In this document: positions 34,317-43,443 of the stretch, piece after piece
Position numbering within the stretch: position 1 is the first letter of the stretch
Layout of the letters: every line of letters starts with the position of its first letter
Assembly (NCBI GenBank): GCA_002839445.1
Contig: PGYB01000001.1
Span: 193,578-257,577 of the forward strand
Direction: 5' to 3'
Source: Candidatus Riflebacteria bacterium HGW-Riflebacteria-1
GTDB lineage: Bacteria; Muiribacteriota; Ozemobacteria; Ozemobacterales; Ozemobacteraceae
DNA: 64,000 nt
Made by a program: the position numbers and the translations under genes
The notes under the pieces: generated by a model
The model's database searches: none
Told to the model about the DNA's origin: nothing
Seen by the model: the letters and a program-made list of their open reading frames with translations, nothing else

Positions 34317-34384
34317 AGGCCAGAGCGGTTGTTATTAAATCTCGTTTCAATTAGTATGATAAAAAATTCTGAAAGGTTGCAATA

Positions 34385-36874
34385 ATGGGAAAAAACAAAC
34401 TGACCAGGCTGCTGATGTGTCTGTTGGTGTTTTCTCTCTCAGCAGTGAATCACATTATGGCCCAACAAGGTTACCGAGTTCCTGACAAACAGGTGGTAAG
34501 AATCGTCGACAAGCCCAACCCGCCGCAGTTCACCGTCAACCCGCAGGGCAAAACTGCGCTGCTTGTTGAATCAACAACTCAGCTCAGCCTCGAAGACCTC
34601 GCCGAACCTCAGGCAAAGCTCGCCGGAATGAGAATTCTCACGCGCTACAACATTCCCAAACGCAGCTATTTCGTGCAATCGATACAGATGCTCGACCTCG
34701 AAACCGGAAAAACCACGCCAATAAAGCTCCTCGAAGGCAGAAAATTCGGGCACCCTACCTGGTCGCCCGATGGCAAGCTTTTCGCCGCCGCTCTTTATCA
34801 AAAAGGTGGCTCAGAAGTCTGGGTTTTCGATCCATTCAAGGGAACCAGCAAACGCCTGTCGCCGCCCCGCCTCAATCCGGTTCTGCTGAGCCCGTTCTGG
34901 TGGAGTCGCGACAGCAAAACCCTCTATGTGCCGCTTTGGCCAGAGAAGCGTGGTAACCCGCCAGAACCTCCGTTGTTACCCGAAACCCCTGAAATCCAGG
35001 AAACCAGCGGGCGGGTCTCACAGGTGCGTACCTTTCAGGATCTCATTCAGACCGACCATGACGAGCGCTTGTTCGACTATTACGCAACCGCGCAGATTTA
35101 TCGTTACAACGTCGCGACCGGAAAAGGGTCCAAGGTTGGCGCACCGGAACTGATAACCAGCTTTAACAGCTCTCCAGATGAAAAATACTATCTGGTAAAA
35201 ATTCTCGAACGCCCATTTTCACGAACAGTCACCGCCGGGCGCTTTGCTCACCGTTATGAACTCTGGGATCTCAATGGCCGCCACATTAAAACACTCGCCC
35301 AACAACCAGCCGGAGAAGATATTCCGATAGAAGGTGTTATCGAAGGCATGCGCTCGCCTTTCTGGCAAAGACTGCAGCCGGCTACATTATGCTGGATCGA
35401 AGCTCTTGACGGCGGCGACCCGAATCGCAACGCCGATTTTCGCGATGTATTGAAAGCGCACGAAGCACCGTTTACCGACGGACCACGCGAAGTTATCAGA
35501 TTACCGATGCGCTATTCCGGGCTAGACCAGCTTAACAAGCCAAACATGGCAATAATCTGGGATTACGACCGTGACACCAAGTGGGTTAAAGCCCGCATTA
35601 TCGATATGGGTGGCAGCAATGTCGCGTCAGAGTGTCACACTCTGTTTTCGCGAAATTACTATGACCAGTATAACGACGAAGGCACTCTGATTTACCGCAC
35701 CAGCAGCTCAGGAGAATCGCTCGCGATTCTCGAAGACGAAAAATGGGTTTATCTTGATGGCAAAGGTGCCACGCCAGATGGTTTACGCCCGTTCATCAGG
35801 CGCTACAACCTGTTCAGCGGTGAAAAGCATGACATACTGGTTTCTGGCGCAGAAGCATTTGAAAGCCTTGTCGATTTTGCTGACAACGACCTTAAGAGCA
35901 TCATTACCGGGCGCGAAGACGTCGAGACGCCCCGCAATTATTTTATTCGCAGCATCAGCAACCAGGGAACCGGCGAACCCAGAGCGTTAACCTTCTTTGA
36001 ACCACCGGCGCCTGAACTGGCCAATGTTAAGAAAGAGCTGGTTAAATACGAACGCGATGACGGCGTGCCACTCTCAGGAACCCTCTATTACCCGCTGAAC
36101 TACAAGCCGGGTAGGCGCTACCCCGCTATCGTCTGGGCATACCCACGCGAATACACAGACATAAGCACTGCCGGGCAGGTGCGAAGCGCTACCAATCTAT
36201 ACGCGCGGATCAGCGGCACTTCGATTCTATTCTTTCTGCTGCGGGGTTATGCTGTGCTCGACAACGCGACAATACCGGTAGTTGGCGACCCGCTGACCGC
36301 CAACAACACCTTTGTCGAGCAAATCAGTGCCGGCGCCAGAGCAGCTGTCGACAAGCTCGTCGAACTCGGAGTAGCCGACCGCGACCGTATCGGCATTGCC
36401 GGTCATTCTTACGGGGCATTCATGGTCGCCAACCTGCTGGCGCACACCGACCTGTTCGCCGCCGGAATCGCGCGCAGCGGCGCCTACAACCGCACACTGA
36501 CGCCGTTCGGCTTTCAGGGCGAACGCCGCACTTTCTGGGAAGCACGTGATATTTACACCCAGATGTCTGCCTTTACCCATGCCGACAAGATCAAAAAACC
36601 GATTCTGCTGCTGCACGGCGCCGACGATCCGAACCCGGGCACCTTTCCGATTCAGAGCCAGCGCATGTTTGGCGCGATAAAAGGGCATGGCGGCACCGCG
36701 AGACTGGTCGTGCTGCCGTTCGAAGGGCACAGTTATGAAGCGCGTGAATCAATTCTGCACGCTCTCGTCGAAATGTTCGAGTGGTTCGACACGCACGTCA
36801 AACACCGTGGCCGCAACCTCAAGCGCAAACAGCCAAAAGAAGCCCCACTCGAACCAGTAACTATCGCCGACTGA
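34385..36874 (+). CDS. Prolyl oligopeptidase-family (S9) secreted peptidase
   Basis: 829 aa. Signal peptide to about residue 26 (ending in IMAQQ). Residues about 30-540 form the beta-propeller part, with repeated WSPDGKLFAA-type blades. The C-terminal alpha/beta-hydrolase domain has Ser675 in GHSYGAF, an Asp in LLHGADDPNPG, and a His in FEGHSYEA. The length and GYAV-D-ATIPVVG pattern resemble the glutamyl-endopeptidase branch of S9. It probably trims peptides in the periplasm. Single-gene unit after a terminator; a short hydrophilic Lys-rich tail ends the protein. Confidence 0.9.
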   Translation: MGKNKLTRLLMCLLVFSLSAVNHIMAQQGYRVPDKQVVRIVDKPNPPQFTVNPQGKTALLVESTTQLSLEDLAEPQAKLAGMRILTRYNIPKRSYFVQSIQMLDLETGKTTPIKLLEGRKFGHPTWSPDGKLFAAALYQKGGSEVWVFDPFKGTSKRLSPPRLNPVLLSPFWWSRDSKTLYVPLWPEKRGNPPEPPLLPETPEIQETSGRVSQVRTFQDLIQTDHDERLFDYYATAQIYRYNVATGKGSKVGAPELITSFNSSPDEKYYLVKILERPFSRTVTAGRFAHRYELWDLNGRHIKTLAQQPAGEDIPIEGVIEGMRSPFWQRLQPATLCWIEALDGGDPNRNADFRDVLKAHEAPFTDGPREVIRLPMRYSGLDQLNKPNMAIIWDYDRDTKWVKARIIDMGGSNVASECHTLFSRNYYDQYNDEGTLIYRTSSSGESLAILEDEKWVYLDGKGATPDGLRPFIRRYNLFSGEKHDILVSGAEAFESLVDFADNDLKSIITGREDVETPRNYFIRSISNQGTGEPRALTFFEPPAPELANVKKELVKYERDDGVPLSGTLYYPLNYKPGRRYPAIVWAYPREYTDISTAGQVRSATNLYARISGTSILFFLLRGYAVLDNATIPVVGDPLTANNTFVEQISAGARAAVDKLVELGVADRDRIGIAGHSYGAFMVANLLAHTDLFAAGIARSGAYNRTLTPFGFQGERRTFWEARDIYTQMSAFTHADKIKKPILLLHGADDPNPGTFPIQSQRMFGAIKGHGGTARLVVLPFEGHSYEARESILHALVEMFEWFDTHVKHRGRNLKRKQPKEAPLEPVTIAD

Positions 36875-36906
36875 AAATTTCCATCTGCGAGCAAAGCCGT
36901 CTGATC

Positions 36907-37500
36907 TCATCGTCTAAAACATTTGTCACAATAATCATCCTTGTCCCAGTGTTTCGGATTATTCTTGATATATTCGCAAATCCGCTGCAACGATTCATTG
37001 TCACGAATGATCACATCATAATAGGATTTTTGCCATTTGAATTGTTCATTGCCGGCGCGATGAATCAATTTTGACGACGTTGTTTTAAATGCGCCAATCA
37101 ATTCCGGAATTGGTTTGATTTTTCCGTCCCGTTGGGAACGGTCGATACAATTCCCCCGTAGGGAACGGTTGTTACAATTCCCCCGTAGGGAACGGTCGTT
37201 ACAATTCCCCTGTAGCAGGGAACGGTCGCGACCGTTCCCTACGGATGCGGTAATCCATATTATGCCGTGAAAATGGTTGGGCATGACACAATATTCATCG
37301 ATCTGTAAATAATCGTATTGATCAAACAACCATTTCCATTGTTGTTCCACGATCAAACCGTATTCATTCAATTGCATCACGTCGCCTGCAATAATGCCAA
37401 ATTCATTTTTGCGGCCATGGACGCAGATCGTTATAAAATACGCGCCGGATGTTGCATAATCGTATCCGGCCAACCGTAACAACTTCCGCTCACGAATCAC
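36907..37500 (-). CDS. REP-associated Y1 tyrosine transposase (RAYT)
   Basis: 197 aa with GTG start; a TGA lies two codons upstream, so the usual longer N-terminus may be lost. HUH motif in MPNHFHGI, N-terminal GYDYATSGAYFITICVHGR, and C-terminal YYDVIIRDNESLQRICEYIKNNP with the probable catalytic Tyr. Y1 enzymes cut and join single-stranded DNA at hairpins; RAYTs are domesticated relatives that spread REP palindromes. Between the HUH motif and the C-terminal part lies an in-frame block of three 27-bp repeats plus a palindrome, coding GNCNDRSLR-type repeats. It lies 34 nt downstream of the M30-like gene. Confidence 0.85.
   Translation of the reverse strand: MIRERKLLRLAGYDYATSGAYFITICVHGRKNEFGIIAGDVMQLNEYGLIVEQQWKWLFDQYDYLQIDEYCVMPNHFHGIIWITASVGNGRDRSLLQGNCNDRSLRGNCNNRSLRGNCIDRSQRDGKIKPIPELIGAFKTTSSKLIHRAGNEQFKWQKSYYDVIIRDNESLQRICEYIKNNPKHWDKDDYCDKCFRR
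37134..37239. repeat. 27-bp repeats and 22-bp palindrome inside the RAYT gene
   Basis: Three 27-bp direct units (37134-37160, 37161-37187, 37188-37214), each starting GGGAACGGT and ending in a CCCCNGTA part, differ at only a few positions. After a 3-bp gap the 22-bp sequence 37218-37239 is a perfect palindrome (GGGAACGGTCG and its complement). Unit length of nine codons keeps the reading frame. The palindrome is of the type RAYT proteins act on. Confidence 0.9.
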
Positions 37501-37534
37501 GTTTCAACCTGATTTTTGCCGATCCTTGGCACGC

Positions 37535-39241
37535 CTACGGGTTTGGCAAACGCATGAGCAGAATGTCAACCGGCAGATTTTCGTATGATTCGATTCTGAA
37601 CTGAAACTCTTCGCCACCGCCAAAAGATGCGGGCTGCTTGAGAAGATAGTAGGCAGTACCCATAGCAGGAACGCTGAGAGAAATCGGCGTGGATCCAAGG
37701 GTGACAACTTGCTCTGCGAGGTCGAGATTGACGGGCTTGGTAAATTTATAGCTTTTGTCTACCGTGCTGACACTGGTCAAACCTTCTTTTCTGAGGCTTT
37801 CGTTGATAACGGCAAGCGAAAATCCCTTCGCCAGTTCGGCAATAGTCTTCCCGTATACCGCTTCAATATTGCTGATTCCGGTTGAGGTGCTTTGATTCAT
37901 GGCCTTGATTTTCTCGGCGCCATACTGCTCGAAAAGATAATAATTAAACAGGCCCTTTTGCCCATAATGCCCCAGCACGCCGGCCCAGCTTGTTAAGCCA
38001 TAACCGTGTGGCGAGCTTTTTGCCCATGAATCAAAGCGAGCTTCGTAAACCGAGTCTTGCCCTCGGGCAAGGCGGTAACGCGCCTCTGAACCAACCGAAA
38101 GGCTCTCATCAAGCCACATGGCTTCGAGATACGAGTCTTCATTTGCATTGAAATTACTGTCGTCAGGAAACCTGAAAATATCGTTCGGAAAAATTTTGGC
38201 CGAAAAGTTGATCGCGTGCTGCATTTCGTGGGCAATGGTCTCCCGCGAGTCCATGCGCCATTTTTCGCCGGTCGATGTGCTGTTTGCAAGTGCATGAGGA
38301 GTCCAGATGCCTATCATATCGCGTTGATTAGAGTAATCTTTGTAACCATCCTTGGTCGGGTTCATGTGCAAGGTGTTAAAAAGGCCGGCAAAGCCAACAC
38401 TCGGGTATACCGGCGAAAACACAATAGAAAGACGACCGTCGCCATCGATATCATATACTTTGCCGTATTGCCCGTTCATAAGCGGGTAAATGTAGTTTTC
38501 GAACTCAGTTACCATGTGATTGAGGTCGTCTTCGGTAATGGCGTATTGCCCTTCAACTGCACTCAGACCGCCTACAGGGTAAGGATTCTGGTCAACAAAA
38601 ATCTTGCAGTGATCAGTCATGCGCACCAGTTTACAGCTGCGCTCCTGGTAGGCCTGGGTAAACATATACGAAACAATTATGTTCAGCTTAACAATATCGC
38701 CGAGTTTTTCGCCAGAATGATCACTGGCGCGCAGGCTGCGGTTCTGGCGCAGGCCGGCAGCAGCACCGGCATTGCGCAGGCTGGCGACAAAGTCGCGGCG
38801 CATTTTTTCTTCGAACGGCAGCTGCCGCATTCTAGCCTCATCAAGAGCACTGCTCTGTGGTATTGTCGAACGCTGCGAAGCGCGCAACGCCTCTTCTTTG
38901 GCCTGAGCCAGCAATGAGCCCGACAACACGTAAGATTCAGGCCGCAAATTTATCGGTTGTGAATTAGCAGAAGTGTTTACCACTACCAGGGCGTAGTTAA
39001 CGGCTGTGCCACTTTCAACTGGCAGCTTAATCGAAACATTGGCTGAGCTTGAGTTGTATGAGTAAACTGAGGCTGGCGTATTAAGTGTATTAAGGGTGTT
39101 TGGTGCCAGCACCGAAGTTTGTGAGTAGTCGGTTCCGGGTGCGGACGGGTTTCCGCCACCACCGCCACCACATCCCACGGTCATGATTATTAAAAATACC
39201 GCGATCAGAACGGTGAATAACTGAGCAAATCTGTTAAGCAT
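37535..39241 (-). CDS. M30-like lipoprotein metallopeptidase
   Basis: 568 aa from the ATG at 39241; the frame extends to 39349 but the internal start gives a lipoprotein signal (hydrophobic core then TVGC with Cys24, followed by a Gly run). HEMQH near residues 338-342 is the zinc-binding HExxH, and LDESLSVGSEARY further on supplies a likely third ligand, the pattern of hyicolysin-type M30 peptidases. Asp-rich DIDGDGRLSIVFSPVY suggests a calcium site. It is likely anchored in a membrane facing the outside or periplasm. Confidence 0.82.
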   Translation of the reverse strand: MLNRFAQLFTVLIAVFLIIMTVGCGGGGGGNPSAPGTDYSQTSVLAPNTLNTLNTPASVYSYNSSSANVSIKLPVESGTAVNYALVVVNTSANSQPINLRPESYVLSGSLLAQAKEEALRASQRSTIPQSSALDEARMRQLPFEEKMRRDFVASLRNAGAAAGLRQNRSLRASDHSGEKLGDIVKLNIIVSYMFTQAYQERSCKLVRMTDHCKIFVDQNPYPVGGLSAVEGQYAITEDDLNHMVTEFENYIYPLMNGQYGKVYDIDGDGRLSIVFSPVYPSVGFAGLFNTLHMNPTKDGYKDYSNQRDMIGIWTPHALANSTSTGEKWRMDSRETIAHEMQHAINFSAKIFPNDIFRFPDDSNFNANEDSYLEAMWLDESLSVGSEARYRLARGQDSVYEARFDSWAKSSPHGYGLTSWAGVLGHYGQKGLFNYYLFEQYGAEKIKAMNQSTSTGISNIEAVYGKTIAELAKGFSLAVINESLRKEGLTSVSTVDKSYKFTKPVNLDLAEQVVTLGSTPISLSVPAMGTAYYLLKQPASFGGGEEFQFRIESYENLPVDILLMRLPNP

Positions 39242-39279
39242 ATATTTGTACAACCTTGTGGCTAAATTCTTAGAATAAT

Positions 39280-39297
39280 ATATGCGGAATCGCATAT
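39280..39297. promoter_or_regulatory. Inverted repeat at the start of the M30 transcript
   Basis: ATATGCG (39280-39286) and CGCATAT (39291-39297) are perfect inverted copies with a 4-nt spacer. They lie directly downstream of the predicted transcription start (about 39300) of the M30-like gene, so they are either an operator or a 5' hairpin in the mRNA. Confidence 0.5.
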
Positions 39298-39306
39298 TGT
39301 TCCAGC

Positions 39307-39335
39307 ATTTTATCATACTTTGTCTTACCTGACAA
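39307..39335 (-). promoter_or_regulatory. Promoter of the M30-like peptidase gene
   Basis: Read on the minus strand: TTGTCA (39330-39335), 17-nt spacer, TAAAAT (39307-39312); each hexamer differs from consensus at one base. It is about 65 nt upstream of the start at 39241. Confidence 0.7.
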
Positions 39336-39823
39336 TTTTGATTAAGCACCGACAGTAATAATCCATTTGCCTATTCATGAGGACTTTGCTAGATATTTCG
39401 TTTGGAATATTTCTCGGACAAGCTAATCATGATAATCATACAGGCTCTTTTGAAGAGTTATCCACAGATTAAAGGATTATCGCAGATTATTCAGGAGCTT
39501 TTAGATGTTTTTTTTACATTCATCCTAAAACCATCTGCGAAATCTGCGAAAATCACCCGGGCGCTTCGCCCCGGGGTCCCTGCGGGATAGGGCTGCTCTA
39601 ACGGCTGCAGTCATAAGAGCAGCCTGATTCTGATACGCCCAAGTATCACTCAAGCATCCTGTGGGCGACTTTGAAAAAATGCATGGATAGAGTAAAGCGA
39701 AATACCTCAGAACTCTCTTCAGCAATCAAATGGATTATTACTGAAATTTGCATTGCCCTCTTACGGCATACCCTAAAATATGCTAAAAATATCGCATAAA
39801 AAAATACAGGCAGGAGACCACAA

Positions 39824-41437
39824 ATGGGCAGCAAAAACTGGTTGAAAATGTATGACGCAGTAGTACCCCATGAGATTACTGGTGAAATCCCCTCTCTGGT
39901 CAATTTTATTGACTCGGCGGCCACACGTTACGCCGACCTGATAGCTTTGGTCGATGGCGAGAAGCGGACTACCTACCGCGAATTCGTGCAGCAGACCGGA
40001 GTGATTGCCGGCAACCTTCGCATTCAGGGCATCGAAAAGCAGGATCGCATCGCGATTTTTCTGCCAAACCGGTCTGAGACCATACTTTCGTTCTGGGGTG
40101 TAATCAGAAGCGGTGCGATTGGAGTCATGACCAACCCCCTTTACATGGAATCTGAACTTGTTCACCAGTTCAACGACTCTGGCGCGCGTTTTCTCATCAC
40201 CAGCGAACAGCTCTGGGCTAAAGTGGCTCCGATTATGGGTAACACCCGTCTTGAAAAGGCATTTATCATAACCGATACCGGCGAGCAGCTTGCACAGATT
40301 GTTGACAATCAACGCGTATATTCATGGGAAACTCTTCAACAGAGCAACGCCGGCTACAGCTGTAGCAACATCAACCCGCGTGAGGATCTCGCGCTGCTTC
40401 AGTATACCGGCGGCACCACCGGGGTTTCCAAGGGCTGTATGCTCACACACGCCAATCTCGCCGCTAATGCTCTGCAGAGCGAAAAAATGTTTCACGTGCT
40501 GCAGCCCGGCGTAGAAACATTCGTCGGGGTTCTACCCTATTTTCACATTTACGGCCTTACGGTAACCATCATTCTGCCGGTTCTGATGGGCGGCACTATG
40601 CTGCCACTGCAGCGCTTTACGCCCAAAGCTCTGCTGACCATTATCGAAACAGAAAAAGTCACCTGCATGGCTTCTGCGCCTTCGATTTTCAATGCCTGCC
40701 TGAGTCAGAAAGACATCGACAACTATGACCTGTCAACTCTCAAACTTATCATATCTGGTTCAGCGCCTTTGCCGGTAAGCCAGATGGAGCTGTTCGAGCA
40801 AAAAACCGGCGCCAGAATAGTTGAAGGCTATGGTCTCAGCGAAACCTCGCCAGTCACCCATTTCAACCCGATTACTGGCAATCGCAAGCCTGGCTCGATC
40901 GGCCTGCCGCTACCTTCTACCGAAGCGAAGATTGTCGATGTCGAGTATGGAACTCGCGAAATGCCAGACGGCGAACACGGCGAAATAGTTATTCGCGGCC
41001 CGCAGGTCATGAAGGGTTATTATCAGCAACCCGGACAAACAGACATGGTGCTGCGCGACGGCTGGATCTACACCGGTGATATCGGCTACCGCGACGTCGA
41101 GGGCTATTTTTATGTCACCGACCGCAAAAAAGATCTGATCATCAGCGGTGGTTACAACATCTACCCGCGCGAAGTCGAAGAGATTCTCTTCAAATACCCC
41201 AAGATCAAAGAAGCAGTAGTGGTCGGCATGCAGCACCCTACCCGTGGCGAAACGCCAAAGGCTTTCGTCGTTCCAGTCGAAGGCGAAACCATCGACCGCA
41301 AGGATATCATAGACTTCTGTCGCAAAAACATGGCTAATTACAAGGTTCCGCGCGATATCGAGTTTCGGGACAACCTTCCCAAATCAGCTGTTGGAAAAGT
41401 ATTACGCCGCCTCCTGCGCGACGAGACCCGCGCCTGA
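39824..41437 (+). CDS. Long-chain acyl-CoA ligase (AMP-binding)
   Basis: 537 aa, adenylate-forming enzyme. Signature motif YTGGTTGVSKGCMLTH (about residues 195-210), GYGLSETSP, and YTGDIGYRDVEGYFYVTDRKKDLIISGGYNIYP near the C-terminus, with the catalytic Lys in KSAVGKVLRR. It activates fatty acids to acyl-CoA via acyl-AMP for degradation or lipid synthesis; chain length cannot be told. AGGAG lies 9 nt before the ATG. It is alone, without beta-oxidation genes nearby. Confidence 0.93.
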   Translation: MGSKNWLKMYDAVVPHEITGEIPSLVNFIDSAATRYADLIALVDGEKRTTYREFVQQTGVIAGNLRIQGIEKQDRIAIFLPNRSETILSFWGVIRSGAIGVMTNPLYMESELVHQFNDSGARFLITSEQLWAKVAPIMGNTRLEKAFIITDTGEQLAQIVDNQRVYSWETLQQSNAGYSCSNINPREDLALLQYTGGTTGVSKGCMLTHANLAANALQSEKMFHVLQPGVETFVGVLPYFHIYGLTVTIILPVLMGGTMLPLQRFTPKALLTIIETEKVTCMASAPSIFNACLSQKDIDNYDLSTLKLIISGSAPLPVSQMELFEQKTGARIVEGYGLSETSPVTHFNPITGNRKPGSIGLPLPSTEAKIVDVEYGTREMPDGEHGEIVIRGPQVMKGYYQQPGQTDMVLRDGWIYTGDIGYRDVEGYFYVTDRKKDLIISGGYNIYPREVEEILFKYPKIKEAVVVGMQHPTRGETPKAFVVPVEGETIDRKDIIDFCRKNMANYKVPRDIEFRDNLPKSAVGKVLRRLLRDETRA

Positions 41438-41601
41438 ACCATCTAAGCCCGTTGTCACAACTTAGCAGACAACTTCAATTTCAGGCATACTGCGTTTAGC
41501 GGGCTATTTTTAGACTCATTTTTGCCGGCTGAACCATGTAATTCAAGTTTAAAAACGTAACAAACAAACACAAAATCATGCTTTTGTGACGCAGTTACAG
41601 A

Positions 41602-41630
41602 TTGACAATCACAACGCCGCGGTTTAGCCT
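41602..41630 (+). promoter_or_regulatory. Promoter before the ABC exporter operon
   Basis: TTGACA (41602-41607, perfect -35), 17-nt spacer, TAGCCT (41625-41630, weak -10). The -10 ends 7 nt before the ATG at 41638, so the mRNA would begin at or next to the start codon. Confidence 0.5.
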
Positions 41631-41637
41631 TGCGGGT

Positions 41638-43443
41638 ATGAATCAGCAGGCGCAAACTCACACACCACAGAAATTTTTCATAGAACTTCTCAAACCATAT
41701 CGCCGGCATCTTTTTTATGGCTTTCTTTCTCTGGTTATCGTTGATATTGCTGACATTCTGCCGCCGATCATTTTAAAATTGGCTATCGATGCGATAGAGC
41801 GCGGCAACGAAGTCCGCACGATATTTTACTGCGGTATCGCCCTGATCGCAACAGCATCAGTGCAGGCTGTATTCAGGTTTTTCTGGCGCCAGTTTTTTCT
41901 CGGCACTTCACACCGCTCCGCCTACGACCTGCGCAAGCAGCTGTTCAAGCACCTGCTCAAACTGCCCTTTCATTATTTCAGCCGCACCCGAACCGGCGAC
42001 ATCATGTCACGAATGACCAACGACATCCAGGAAATCCGCTTCATGCTTGGTATCGGCATTCTGGTGGCCCTTGATGCCTCGTTTTATTTTCTCACCGTGC
42101 CGTTCATCATGCTCTGGTTGTCGCCCGAACTCACATTGATTACGATGCTGCCTTTCCTGCTGATTCCAGTGATGGTGGTCATGGTTAAAAATTCGATTCA
42201 TAACCGTTCTCGCGACGTGCAGGCACGGCTATCAGATCTCTCGTCAAAAGCCGAAGAAAACCTTTCGGGAATCCGCGTGGTAAAAGGCTTCAGAAATGAA
42301 GAGAGCGAAATAAGCAGGTTCAACAGCTGCGGACTCAAGTATGTAAGCGACAAAATCAGACTTGCCAACGTAGAATCTTTGTTTCACCCCGCGCTGGACA
42401 TGGTCATCGCGACTGGCATGGTAGTCCTGCTGTATTTTGGCGGAAACATGGTTATTGCTGGCACCATTACCCTTGGCTCGTTCATGGCTTTCGAATCATA
42501 CATGCTCAAGCTCAGCTGGCCAATGATGGCCATTGGCTGGATCATCAACATCTACCAGCGCAGCATGGCATCGGCAGAACGCTGTCTGCAGATTCTGCGT
42601 GAACCGGTTGCGCAAAGTCTCGTCGACGTGGCCGATCCGTCTGCAAGTTCTGCTGCAATGGCAGTCGAAAAGCCGGTTGAACCAGCGTCATACGATATCG
42701 AGGTGAGTGACCTCTGCTTCAGTTATCCTGGCGCAAATCAGCCGGCACTTAAGAACATCAGCTTCACATTGCCAGAAGGCAAAACACTTGGCATCACCGG
42801 CCCGGTTGGCTGTGGAAAAAGCACGCTGCTGCGCATGCTGATGAAAATGTTCACGCCAGATCATGGGCAGATAAACATCGGCAAAACAGATTCGCGCCAC
42901 ATTGATCTGCTCGCGCTGCGGCAGTTGTTTGCTTATGTCCCGCAAGAAACGTTTCTGTTTTCCGAAACTATTCGGGAAAATATTCTGTTTGCTCTAGACA
43001 ACAAAGACCAGAGCGAGCAGGCGAGAGATTTTGCCGCACTGTCTGGCCTTGCCGGCGACCTCGAAGAGTTTCCCGGCAAGCTCGAAACCATGCTCGGAGA
43101 GCGGGGCGTAAACCTTTCTGGAGGTCAGAAGCAGAGAGTTTCGCTGGCACGCGCGCTGGCGGCGAACCGGCCGATACTGGTGCTTGACGACTGCACCAGC
43201 GCCGTCGACACTGAGACTGAACAGCAGATACTTAATTCACTGCGCAAGCAGAGCCAGCGAAGAACCTGCATAATTGTATCGCACCGCATGGTCAGCCTGC
43301 AAAACTCTGATCTGATCATATATCTCGACAATGGCGAGGTAGTCGAAACCGGCAGTCATGAAGAACTGTTGCGACTGGGCGGCCGCTACGCACGGGCCTG
43401 GGAACGGCAGCGCATCAAAGCGCAACTCGAAGAGAGCGTATAA
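41638..43443 (+). CDS. ABC exporter subunit with degenerate ATPase site
   Basis: 601 aa from the ATG at 41638; a TTG at 41602 is the -35 box, not a start. Six-helix membrane domain (to about 320), then an ATPase domain with Walker A GPVGCGKST, signature LSGGQKQR, Walker B ILVLDDCTSAVD and H-loop VSHRM. The residue after the Walker B Asp is Asp instead of the catalytic Glu. In heterodimeric exporters such as TM287/288 or BmrCD this marks the non-hydrolysing half. The partner starts directly after the stop. Confidence 0.92.
   Translation: MNQQAQTHTPQKFFIELLKPYRRHLFYGFLSLVIVDIADILPPIILKLAIDAIERGNEVRTIFYCGIALIATASVQAVFRFFWRQFFLGTSHRSAYDLRKQLFKHLLKLPFHYFSRTRTGDIMSRMTNDIQEIRFMLGIGILVALDASFYFLTVPFIMLWLSPELTLITMLPFLLIPVMVVMVKNSIHNRSRDVQARLSDLSSKAEENLSGIRVVKGFRNEESEISRFNSCGLKYVSDKIRLANVESLFHPALDMVIATGMVVLLYFGGNMVIAGTITLGSFMAFESYMLKLSWPMMAIGWIINIYQRSMASAERCLQILREPVAQSLVDVADPSASSAAMAVEKPVEPASYDIEVSDLCFSYPGANQPALKNISFTLPEGKTLGITGPVGCGKSTLLRMLMKMFTPDHGQINIGKTDSRHIDLLALRQLFAYVPQETFLFSETIRENILFALDNKDQSEQARDFAALSGLAGDLEEFPGKLETMLGERGVNLSGGQKQRVSLARALAANRPILVLDDCTSAVDTETEQQILNSLRKQSQRRTCIIVSHRMVSLQNSDLIIYLDNGEVVETGSHEELLRLGGRYARAWERQRIKAQLEESV

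Larger units (their letters stand above)
39242..39823. other. Gene-free region with inverted repeats, DnaA box and hairpins
   Basis: 582 nt without a credible gene. It contains the minus-strand promoter of the M30-like gene (39307-39335) and an inverted repeat at 39280-39297. Also visible: a perfect DnaA-box sequence TTATCCACA (39458-39466); TCGCAGATT (39480-39488) inverted against two tandem ATCTGCGAA copies (39533-39550); a GC-rich hairpin (39556-39575); and a 9-bp stem with a 16-nt loop (39591-39624). This looks like worn mobile or REP-like DNA. Confidence 0.7.

Noticed and set aside
39458..39466. Perfect DnaA box as possible replication origin
   Set aside because: Only one box, no cluster, no dnaA, dnaN or gyrB nearby, and no AT-rich unwinding region; kept only as part of the repeat region.
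41602..41637. TTG start codon for the first ABC exporter subunit
   Set aside because: This TTG is the first part of a perfect TTGACA -35 box; the 12-residue extension is not typical for the family.
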